Assembly: GCA_021846605.1 (NCBI GenBank)
Contig: JAJZWQ010000189.1
Location: 1 to 5,341 of the forward strand
Direction: 5' to 3'
DNA length: 5,341 bases
Source of the DNA: Bacillota bacterium
GTDB taxonomy: Bacteria > Bacillota_E > RBS10-35 > JAJYVN01
Each line of letters starts with the position of its first letter. The stretch's first letter is position 1. The notes under the pieces were generated by a model. That model saw nothing but the letters and a program-made list of their open reading frames with translations, did no database searches and was not told where the DNA came from. Shown piece by piece: positions 1 through 4,867 of the stretch. Position numbers and translations under genes: made by a program.

Positions 1-1580
1 TAGCTGAAGTGGTACTCCCCCGACGTGGAGTCAAGGGTGGGGGTGATGCCGAGGCTGGCGGCCAACTGGGCGGCCTGCACGTCGGTCACCGTCGCAGCGG
101 ACGTACCGACCCAGTTGTATCCGTAGCCCGGCACCCCGATCAGGATCTTGTGCGGTGGGATCACGGAGGCGGCGTATCTGGCCACCTGCGCCACCCAGTT
201 AGTGGGAGACACTGGACCAGCCGGACCGCCGTCGCTGTGCCGGTCATACGTCATGATTTGAATGAAGTTCGCGATCTGGCCCAGGGCGCTGTAGTTGAAG
301 ACCCGCGCATAGCTGGGCCCCGGGGAGGAGGCCTTGGGCATGACCGCCACGCCCAGGATGTCCCCGGAGGGCAGCGCGTTCCGCACCGCCTGGATGAAGT
401 CGGTGAACTGGGTCTGGGACGACGCCGGCAAGACCTCGAAGTCGATCACGACCCCGTCAAAGGCCGCGTTGGACCGCACCAGTTGGCCGAGGGCGGCCGC
501 CGCCCGCGTGCGCCCGGAGGCCGTCGCGAGCAACTGGGTCACCCCGGTGCCCTGGTTGATCAGCGGCAGTATCGGGACCCCGACCCGCGTCGCGGTGGAG
601 TCCACCTGGGCGTGGTCGGTCTCGTGCGACCGGAGGCCGGCGCTGCCGGTCAAGGTATACCAGTAGGGGGCGAGCCAAGTGATTTGAGCCGCATGGGTGC
701 TGAGATCGGCCAGAGGGCCCGCGGGCGAACCGTAGACCGACCAATAGGCCAAAAGCTCAGGCGCCGATCCGGTCTGGGCTCCCGTGGAGCCCCCCGAGGT
801 CCCGCCCGCCGTGGCGCTTTGGCCGCCACCCTGGGTACCGCTGGGGGCCTTCGTCGACCCTCCCGACCCCGTCTTGCCTCCGCCCGAGCCCCCCGAGGTC
901 CCGCCCGCCGTAGTGCCTTGGGTGCCACCCTGGTTGCCGCTGGGGGCGTTCGGAGCCCCGCTCGACCCGGCGCTCTGGCCAGATGCACCCGCCGGGGTTG
1001 AACTACCGGACGCAAACGCACTGGCAAGCTGGCGGAACGTGGCCGCGTCCAGCACGCCAGTCGGGCTCAGGTGGCGGCTGGACTGATAGGCCAAAAGCGC
1101 CGCCTCCGTCCGGGGACCGAAGACGCCGTCCGCCGGCCCCGGATGGAAGCCGAATTGCTGGAGGTCGCCCTGCAGCATGCGGACGGCCGGCCCCGCATCG
1201 CCGGGGCGCAGCACGGTGCTACCGATCGGCAGTGGCGCAGTGGTGGGCACTCCGAAGTCGGCCAGGAGCCGGCGCAGGGTCGCCAGGTTCAACACGCCGC
1301 TGCGGGGCAAGCCGCGGCTGGCCTGGTAGGCGCCCAGCGCGCGCTCGGTCTGTGCATCAAAGCGCCCGTTGACCAGACCGGGGTTGAAGCCGAACTGCCG
1401 GAGGTCGCCCTGCAACACCCTGACCGCCGGCCCCATGTCTCCGGGCACAAGCACCGTCCGGCCGATGGGCAGGGGTGCGGCGCCTGCGGCCAACGCACCC
1501 GCGGCCGGTACCAGCAAGGAGCATGCCACCAGAGCCGCGGCGGTCCTCGCCGTAGCACGCGTCCACCTTCGCGCTCGCAT
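1..1580 (-). CDS. Secreted peptidoglycan-binding GH18 glycoside hydrolase (YaaH/SleL-like), 3' end cut by window
   Basis: Reading the minus strand from the ATG at 1580 gives 526 uninterrupted codons to the window edge, so the C-terminus is missing. Residues 1-32 form a signal peptide: a basic start (MRARRWTRATAR), a hydrophobic core and Ala-rich cleavage region (GALAAGA). Residues 36-107 and 116-187 are two PG_binding_1 repeats (each with a GDLxQFGF helix and an AYQ..R.L motif). Residues 190-272 are a low-complexity Gly/Ser/Thr linker. The GH18 barrel starts near 275 (ELLAYWSVYG) and has DGVVIDFE at 375-382 with presumed catalytic Glu382, MTYD at 443-446 and GVPGYGYNW at 482-490. The family includes spore cortex-lytic N-acetylglucosaminidases (YaaH/SleL) as well as chitinases. 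The peptidoglycan-binding repeats point to a cell-wall or cortex substrate outside the membrane. The start is supported by GGGGAGG five bases upstream. The fourth position of the DxxDxDxE motif is Val378 rather than Asp or Asn. The exact substrate is not decided by the sequence. Confidence 0.93.
   Translation of the reverse strand, partial: MRARRWTRATARTAAALVACSLLVPAAGALAAGAAPLPIGRTVLVPGDMGPAVRVLQGDLRQFGFNPGLVNGRFDAQTERALGAYQASRGLPRSGVLNLATLRRLLADFGVPTTAPLPIGSTVLRPGDAGPAVRMLQGDLQQFGFHPGPADGVFGPRTEAALLAYQSSRHLSPTGVLDAATFRQLASAFASGSSTPAGASGQSAGSSGAPNAPSGNQGGTQGTTAGGTSGGSGGGKTGSGGSTKAPSGTQGGGQSATAGGTSGGSTGAQTGSAPELLAYWSVYGSPAGPLADLSTHAAQITWLAPYWYTLTGSAGLRSHETDHAQVDSTATRVGVPILPLINQGTGVTQLLATASGRTRAAAALGQLVRSNAAFDGVVIDFEVLPASSQTQFTDFIQAVRNALPSGDILGVAVMPKASSPGPSYARVFNYSALGQIANFIQIMTYDRHSDGGPAGPVSPTNWVAQVARYAASVIPPHKILIGVPGYGYNWVGTSAATVTDVQAAQLAASLGITPTLDSTSGEYHFS
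787..951 (-). repeat. In-frame 99-bp direct repeat in the hydrolase linker
   Basis: Two copies of about 66 bp, at 787-852 and 886-951, are offset by 99 bp (33 codons). Both begin on the plus strand with GAG, six C and GAGGTCCCGCC. Translated on the minus strand they give APSG(N/T)QGG followed by TAGGTSGGS in both copies. The repeat lengthens the flexible linker between the wall-binding repeats and the GH18 barrel. Such a tract could expand or contract in frame by slippage or recombination (inference). Confidence 0.75.
1020..1475 (-). repeat. Tandem duplication of the peptidoglycan-binding domain, 240-bp period
   Basis: The two peptidoglycan-binding modules are offset by exactly 80 residues (240 bp): PLPIG falls at residues 36-40 and again at 116-120. 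Similarity is visible in the DNA as well; for example a GGAGGTCGCCCTGCA block occurs near 1160 and again near 1400 on the plus strand. The protein segments GD(M/A)GPAVR(V/M)LQGDL(R/Q)QFGF are almost identical. This indicates an internal duplication within the hydrolase gene rather than two independently acquired domains. Confidence 0.85.
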
Positions 1581-1744
1581 CTGAGCCTCCCCTTTCGTTC
1601 CCTCGGGGACCGGGTGCCTGAGGCTGGCCTTCCTGCCGCCGGATCCGGCACCGTGGTCGCGATATCCCGCCGCAGAGCCGGGGCCCCCCGCGAGATACTG
1701 CCTCCCCCCTGACGCGACCGCCCCCTGGGGTGGCTATCCGCCAC
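1581..1744 (-). promoter_or_regulatory. Possible structured 5' leader and RBS of the GH18 gene
   Basis: If the candidate promoter at 1751-1780 is used, transcription begins near 1744 and leaves a leader of about 164 nt. In the minus-strand RNA I see a 5' hairpin with arms GTGGC/GCCAC (1730-1744), a 7-bp stem GGTCGCG/CGCGACC (1713-1719 with 1655-1661), and a second 7-bp stem ATCTCGC/GCGGGAT nested inside it. The 12-bp palindrome GCCGGATCCGGC lies at 1638-1649. The ribosome-binding site AAAGGGGAGG (1586-1595) can pair in two mutually exclusive ways: GAGGCT with AGCCTC (1584-1589 with 1620-1625), or GGGGA with TCCCC (1588-1592 with 1605-1609). It matches no riboswitch class I could recognise. 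GC-rich DNA makes chance pairing common, so the regulatory role is tentative. Confidence 0.35.
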
Positions 1745-1750
1745 AGTAAA

Positions 1751-1780
1751 AGCCTAGTGGATTGCTGCAGCTTTTGTCTG
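1751..1780 (-). promoter_or_regulatory. Candidate promoter for the GH18 gene
   Basis: On the minus strand CAGACA (1775-1780, 4 of 6 to TTGACA) is followed after 18 bp by TAGGCT (1751-1756, 3 of 6 to TATAAT). The same -10 hexamer appears at the better-supported promoter near 3724. The element overlaps an AAAAGC/GCTTTT dyad (1748-1753 and 1770-1775), which could be an operator or simply chance. The match to consensus is weak. Confidence 0.35.
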
Positions 1781-2068
1781 ACCCACCAGCACCGGCCTAT
1801 GCCGGAACGGAGGTCCACGACGGCAGGCGGGCCCGGGTATGCGGTCAGGCGATCCCCGTAGATCAGCGCATCCAGGGATTGGCGCGGCGGCGCCGCCGGC
1901 GCCCTGCCGCGCCGCGTGGGCGATCCCTTGAGAGCCCTGGTCTTGGCGCGGATGCGACATCTGGCCGGCGGCGGGCGGCGGAAGAGGCTTTCGCCCACCG
2001 CGCCAACACTTCCCAGCGGCGCCGCAGGAACCGAGGATGCCCGGCGGGAGTCTGATGCACGGCGGGGC
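1781..2068. other. Intergenic stretch between nth and the GH18 promoter, no confident gene
   Basis: All long reading frames here lack a convincing start, Shine-Dalgarno or recognisable domain. One minus-strand frame (about 1998 to 1800) has gene-like third-position GC and reads QSLDALIYGDRLTAYPGPP, but it stays open far into the GH18 gene in a different frame, so I do not call it. The stretch contains the strong hairpin listed at 1881-1913. No T-run terminator follows the nth stop codon. Confidence 0.5.
1881..1913. repeat. Strong GC-rich hairpin downstream of nth
   Basis: An outer stem GGCGCGGC (1881-1888) pairs with GCCGCGCC (1906-1913). An inner stem GGCGCC (1889-1894) pairs with GGCGCC (1898-1903), leaving a 3-nt loop and a 2-nt bulge. 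That gives 14 base pairs, all G-C. It lies about 155-190 nt after the nth stop, on the way to the GH18 promoter. There is no U-tract, so it is not a standard intrinsic terminator. It could stabilise a 3' end or mark a rho-independent-like pause (inference). Confidence 0.5.
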
Positions 2069-2770
2069 CTACCCCTGAGCGCGCACCTGCGCGCGACCGA
2101 AACGGCAGAGCGGCAACAGCGGGCAGGTCGGACAGGCGGGATTGCGCGCGTGGCAGATGCGGCGCCCGTGCCAGATCAGACGGTGGTGGAGGACGGCCCA
2201 ATCCTGGCGCGGGACGCGCCGGCGCAACTGGGCCTCGACGGCGTCAGGCGTGCGCCCGTCGGCCAGGGCCAGGCGGTTGGCGACGCGGAAGACGTGGGTG
2301 TCGACGGCGATGCCCGGGACCCCGAAGGCGTTGGCCAGCACCACATTGGCGGTCTTCCGCCCCACCCCCGGCAGTTCCAGGAGATCGTCCATGGTGGCGG
2401 GCACCTGGCCGGCATGGGCGTCGCGGATCCGCTGGGCCGCGGCGACGAGGTTTTTCGCCTTGGTGTGGTAGAGGCCGCAGCGAGAGATGTACGGCTCGAC
2501 CGCTTCCGGGGTCGCCGACGCCAGCCGCTCGGCATCGGGGAAGGCGGCAAAGAGCGCCGGTGTCACCTGGTTGACCAGGCGGTCGGTGCACTGGGCCGAC
2601 AACACCGTGGCGACCAGGCATTCGAAGGGGTTGGAGAAGTCCAAGCCGCTGGCCACATCCGGGTAGGCCTCGGCCAGGGTCGCCAGGATGCGGTGGACGG
2701 GGACGCGCGGCAAGGGTGGCGACTGCATGGGCGCAGCTTCTGCAGCCACCCTTGCCGCGCCTGCCGTCAT
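2069..2770 (-). CDS. nth: Endonuclease III (DNA glycosylase / AP lyase)
   Basis: A 233-residue protein with all hallmarks of Nth. It removes oxidised pyrimidines from DNA and cleaves the abasic site, in cytoplasmic base-excision repair. The helix-hairpin-helix is at 133-145 (LPGVGRKTANVVL) with catalytic Lys139, and Asp157 lies in VDTHVFRV; these correspond to Lys120 and Asp138 of the E. coli enzyme. The [4Fe-4S] cluster ligands are Cys206, 213, 216 and 222 in the expected C-x6-C-x2-C-x5-C spacing. FSNPFECLVATVLSAQCTD (45-63) is the conserved N-terminal helix region. The ATG at 2770 overlaps the stop of the upstream protease gene as ATGA, which suggests translational coupling. That start gives about 19 residues more than E. 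coli Nth. The extension is encoded by a perfect 16-bp inverted repeat, so an internal start (ATG at 2728 or TTG at 2713) remains possible. Confidence 0.96.
   Translation of the reverse strand: MTAGAARVAAEAAPMQSPPLPRVPVHRILATLAEAYPDVASGLDFSNPFECLVATVLSAQCTDRLVNQVTPALFAAFPDAERLASATPEAVEPYISRCGLYHTKAKNLVAAAQRIRDAHAGQVPATMDDLLELPGVGRKTANVVLANAFGVPGIAVDTHVFRVANRLALADGRTPDAVEAQLRRRVPRQDWAVLHHRLIWHGRRICHARNPACPTCPLLPLCRFGRAQVRAQG
2079..2094. repeat. Hairpin in the last codons of nth
   Basis: GCGCGC (2079-2084), four bases, then GCGCGC (2089-2094) form a perfect 6-bp stem ten bases inside the nth stop codon. It encodes part of the RAQVRAQG tail. No U-run follows on the minus strand, so terminator function is doubtful. 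Alternating GC of this kind is also common by chance in such DNA. Confidence 0.35.
2705..2760. repeat. Perfect 16-bp inverted repeat over the nth start region
   Basis: GCGCGGCAAGGGTGGC (2705-2720) and GCCACCCTTGCCGCGC (2745-2760) are exact reverse complements separated by 24 bp. In the htrA/nth message the hairpin begins 10 nt after the first base of the nth ATG, and the internal ATG at 2728 lies in its loop. A TGCA/TGCA pair (2724-2727 with 2741-2744) could extend it across a 3-nt bulge. It covers the N-terminal extension that E. coli Nth lacks. It may limit nth translation relative to the protease, act as an RNA-processing site, or be a DNA-binding dyad. No T-run follows, so a simple terminator is unlikely. 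Confidence 0.85.
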
Positions 2771-3699
2771 GAACGCACGCCTGGGCGGCGACGCGCCACC
2801 GCGATCTCCAGCGTGCGCGCCTCGCCGGCGCGCAGCAGGCGCACGGCCACGCTGCGTCCGGCGCCCGCCAGGGCGCGGCGGATGGCGCTGGGCGTGGTCA
2901 CCGGGCGCCCGCCCACGGCGATCAGCAGATCGAAGGGGCGGATGCCCCCCCGTTCGGCTGGCGTACCCGGGACGACGGAGGTGACCAGCACGCCCCGCTC
3001 GGCCTCCAGGCCCAGGACGCGGGCCAGGTGGGCGGGTACGCTCTCAGCCTGTCCCTCGATCCCGATCCAGGGGTGTTCGGCCGAACCGTGGTCGCGCAGT
3101 TGCTCGGCGATGGTCACGGCAAGATTCGCCGGAATGGCGAATCCCAGGCCCTGCCCGCCGGCCAGCATGGCCGTGGTGACTCCGATCACCGCCCCGTCGA
3201 GCGTGGCCAGCGGACCGCCACTGTTGCCGGGGTTGATCGCGGCGTCGGTCTGCACCATGCCGTCCAAAAGCTGCCCGTCGCGCCCCGGCAGGACGCGCTC
3301 AAGGGCGCTGACGACACCGAACGTCACCGTCCACGACAGACCGTAGGGATTCCCCATGGCGATTACGGCCTGCCCCGGGAGCAGGGCGTCCGAATCCCCC
3401 GTGCGCACAGGCGCCGGGGCGCGCTCGGCGGGCACGGCGACGACGGCGAGGTCGTAGGCGGCGTCGCGCCCGACAACCAGACCTCGTTCCCGGCGCCCGT
3501 CCGGCGAGGCCACCAGCACCTCCCGGGCGTCGCCTACCACGTGCGCGTTGGTCAAGAGGTGCCCGGCCGCATCCCAGACAAAACCTGAGCCCAATCCGCC
3601 ATCCGGCCCGGTGATCTGGACCACCGCGGGTCCCAACCGTGCCGCCGCCGCGGTGATCGCCGTCGAGATCGGGTCCAGCGTCTCTGCCATCGCCCTCAC
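2767..3699 (-). CDS. HtrA/DegP-family (S1C) trypsin-like serine protease with one PDZ domain, no signal peptide
   Basis: A 310-residue protein. Residues about 18-200 are a trypsin-like domain with catalytic His53 (TNAHVV), Asp83 (YDLAVV) and Ser160 (INPGNSGGP), followed by the conserved GLGFAIP at 184-190. Residues about 212-302 are a PDZ domain (RGVLVTSVVPGTPAERGG, then IRPFDLLIAVGGRPV). The family degrades misfolded proteins in the envelope or periplasm. Here the protease domain begins almost at the first residue, with no hydrophobic segment, so the product should be soluble and probably cytoplasmic, which is unusual for HtrA. The GTG at 3699 has GGAAGG 4 nt upstream; the ATG at 3690 has AGGTGA 5 nt upstream and may be the true start (307 residues). 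The stop overlaps the nth start as ATGA. The substrate is unknown. Confidence 0.93.
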   Translation of the reverse strand: MRAMAETLDPISTAITAAAARLGPAVVQITGPDGGLGSGFVWDAAGHLLTNAHVVGDAREVLVASPDGRRERGLVVGRDAAYDLAVVAVPAERAPAPVRTGDSDALLPGQAVIAMGNPYGLSWTVTFGVVSALERVLPGRDGQLLDGMVQTDAAINPGNSGGPLATLDGAVIGVTTAMLAGGQGLGFAIPANLAVTIAEQLRDHGSAEHPWIGIEGQAESVPAHLARVLGLEAERGVLVTSVVPGTPAERGGIRPFDLLIAVGGRPVTTPSAIRRALAGAGRSVAVRLLRAGEARTLEIAVARRRPGVRS

Positions 3700-3723
3700 C
3701 TGACCTTCCCTTACCTTGCGCGA

Positions 3724-3752
3724 AGCCTACGCCGATGGTCAGGAAAGGTCAA
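3724..3752 (-). promoter_or_regulatory. Candidate promoter of the htrA-like/nth operon
   Basis: On the minus strand TTGACC (3747-3752, 5 of 6 to consensus) is followed by a 17-bp spacer and TAGGCT (3724-3729, 3 of 6). Transcription would start near 3717, giving a leader of about 18 nt that just contains the Shine-Dalgarno of the protease gene. It is the best sigma-70/sigma-A-like promoter I can see in the window, and it separates the operon from lysR. Confidence 0.6.
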
Positions 3753-3820
3753 TGGCCACGCGTGCGATTCCTGGTACCGCTCCGCCGGCCGCAGGGGACG
3801 GGATGGGAAAGTGGCCCGAG

Positions 3821-3837
3821 CCGGCGTCAATCGCCGG
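3821..3837. terminator. Small hairpin downstream of lysR, possible weak terminator
   Basis: CCGGCG (3821-3826), a 5-nt loop and CGCCGG (3832-3837) form a perfect 6-bp stem 30-47 nt after the lysR stop, before the protease promoter. The minus-strand sequence that follows has only CACTTTCCC rather than a true U-run. Its position between two transcription units fits a terminator but the form is poor. Besides this and the promoter at 3724-3752, I see nothing else in the 168-bp gap. Confidence 0.3.
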
Positions 3838-3867
3838 GCGTCCACATCTACGGCGGCGCTCATCCGA

Positions 3868-4752
3868 CTACGCGCCGGCTCCCGCGCGCGGGGCACCCAA
3901 AAGCTGCAGGAGCGCGGCCGCCGCCGCTCCGGGCGGCTTGCCGGCCGGCCAGAGTGCCCACGTCCCGACCTGGGGCAGCCGCAGGCCGGCCGGGAGCTTC
4001 AGAGCGCGCAGCGTGCCGGCGGCAAGCTCGCCGTCGACGGCCGAGCGCGGCAGGAACGACCACCCCAACCCTTCGGCTAAAAGGCGCAGCGTCACCTCCA
4101 CCTGCCGCACCTCCATCGGCCGGCACGGCAGATGGAGGGCGGCCAGTTGGGCCAGCAGGCGGTCCCAGTAGCCGGGGTGGTTATGCGCCAAAAGCGGGTG
4201 CGCCGCCAAGACATCGGCGAGCTCGACCGGTCCCCAGCGGGCCGGCGCCACCGCGAGCACCGGCTCGCGGGAGAGGCGCTGGGTCACCAGCCCAGCCCCC
4301 GTGGGCGCCAGGCGAGAAAGACCCAAATCCACCTCGCCGGCCCGCACGGCGGACACCACCTCCTGCGAGAACGCCGTCCGCAACGAGATTTCGGCCCGGG
4401 GTCGCTCGGCGAGCAACCGCCCCAACGCCGCCGGCAGCACCGAGGCGGCCACGAAGATCGAGGACACCAAAGAAAGGCGCTCGTCGTAGCGGAGGCGCCA
4501 GGCGCGCACGGCGGCCGCCGCCTCACCCTCCAACGCGACCAGGCGCCGGGCGTAGGGCAAAAGCCGCTCTCCGGCCGGGGTCAGGGCGACGTGCCGACCC
4601 TGCCGGTCGAAAAGCGGGCTGCCTATTTCCCGTTCCAGGGCCTGAATGTGGCCGGTCACCGTCGGCTGGGATAGGAACAGGCGCTCGGCGGCCTGCCGGA
4701 AGTGCAGCCGCTCAGCGACGGCGACAAATGTGCGCAGGTGCCGCTGGTCCAC
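3868..4752 (-). CDS. LysR-type transcriptional regulator, divergent from leuC
   Basis: A 294-residue protein of normal LysR-family length. Residues 3-62 are the winged helix-turn-helix (LRTFVAVAERLHFRQAAERL, then LSQPTVTGHIQALEREIG and PLFDR, with LTPAG at 58-61). A linker helix follows to about 90, and residues 92-285 form the effector-binding domain (AGEVDLGLSR at 138-147, EGLGWSFLPRSAV at 227-239). These proteins usually bind T-N11-A dyads between themselves and a divergent target, activating the target with a co-inducer and repressing themselves. The neighbour is leuC, so a leucine-pathway intermediate is a plausible effector, but the ligand cannot be read from sequence. The GTG start at 4752 is preceded by AGGAGGGGTGA at a good distance and by the expected N-terminus. 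The C-terminal tail is Ala/Gly-rich. Confidence 0.94.
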   Translation of the reverse strand: MDQRHLRTFVAVAERLHFRQAAERLFLSQPTVTGHIQALEREIGSPLFDRQGRHVALTPAGERLLPYARRLVALEGEAAAAVRAWRLRYDERLSLVSSIFVAASVLPAALGRLLAERPRAEISLRTAFSQEVVSAVRAGEVDLGLSRLAPTGAGLVTQRLSREPVLAVAPARWGPVELADVLAAHPLLAHNHPGYWDRLLAQLAALHLPCRPMEVRQVEVTLRLLAEGLGWSFLPRSAVDGELAAGTLRALKLPAGLRLPQVGTWALWPAGKPPGAAAAALLQLLGAPRAGAGA

Positions 4753-4777
4753 CGCTCACCCCTCCTGCTCCCTCCGA

Positions 4778-4796
4778 TGATTGCATTCCTCTATCA
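4778..4796. promoter_or_regulatory. LysR-type operator box TGAT-N11-ATCA
   Basis: TGAT (4778-4781), exactly 11 bases, then ATCA (4793-4796) make a perfect dyad of the T-N11-A form typical of LysR-family recognition sites. It lies 26 bp upstream of the lysR start codon and 72 bp upstream of the leuC start codon. Its centre (4787) is about 65 bp before the leuC transcription start implied by the candidate -10 at 4840-4845, the usual place for the high-affinity site. Binding here could both repress lysR and activate leuC (inference). Confidence 0.6.
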
Positions 4797-4839
4797 CAGG
4801 ACGCCACTTTTTCGAATGGGCTTTGGCAATGGTCTGGGT

Positions 4840-4845
4840 TAGGAT
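4840..4845 (+). promoter_or_regulatory. Candidate -10 element of the leuC promoter
   Basis: TAGGAT (4 of 6 to TATAAT) lies 22 bp before the leuC ATG and would start transcription near 4852, leaving about 16 nt of leader with the ribosome-binding site. The -35 position (TGGGCT at 4817-4822) matches consensus poorly, as expected for an activator-dependent promoter. A single hexamer is weak evidence on its own. Confidence 0.4.
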
Positions 4846-4854
4846 GGGCGCCAC

Positions 4855-4860
4855 AGGAGG
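4855..4860 (+). promoter_or_regulatory. Ribosome-binding site of leuC
   Basis: AGGAGG is a perfect Shine-Dalgarno 7 nt before the ATG at 4868. It decides this start over the in-frame ATG at residue 5, which would be too far away. Confidence 0.85.
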
Positions 4861-4867
4861 GACCGCC

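Noticed and set aside
9..1001. Plus-strand open frame of 330 codons
   Set aside because: It is the shadow of the GH18 gene, whose minus-strand frame carries a signal peptide, two binding domains and GH18 motifs.
1581..1744. c-di-AMP (ydaO) riboswitch before the hydrolase
   Set aside because: The expected conserved blocks such as GAACCCGNCAGCTAACC are not present, so only an unclassified leader is proposed.
1738..1752. Plus-strand CCGCCACAGTAAAA, reminiscent of the conserved end of a cobalamin riboswitch
   Set aside because: The key bases differ, the other conserved blocks are missing, and no plus-strand gene lies downstream.
1357..1998. Minus-strand open frame of 213 codons overlapping the GH18 start
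   Set aside because: It overlaps the hydrolase gene by more than 200 bp in another frame, has no ribosome-binding site, and becomes Arg/Gly-rich and domain-free after about residue 65.
1916..3346. Long plus-strand open frame of 476 codons
   Set aside because: It is antisense to nth and the HtrA-like gene, both of which have complete catalytic motifs. Its translation is Arg/Gly-rich with no domain, as expected from GC-rich DNA with few stops.
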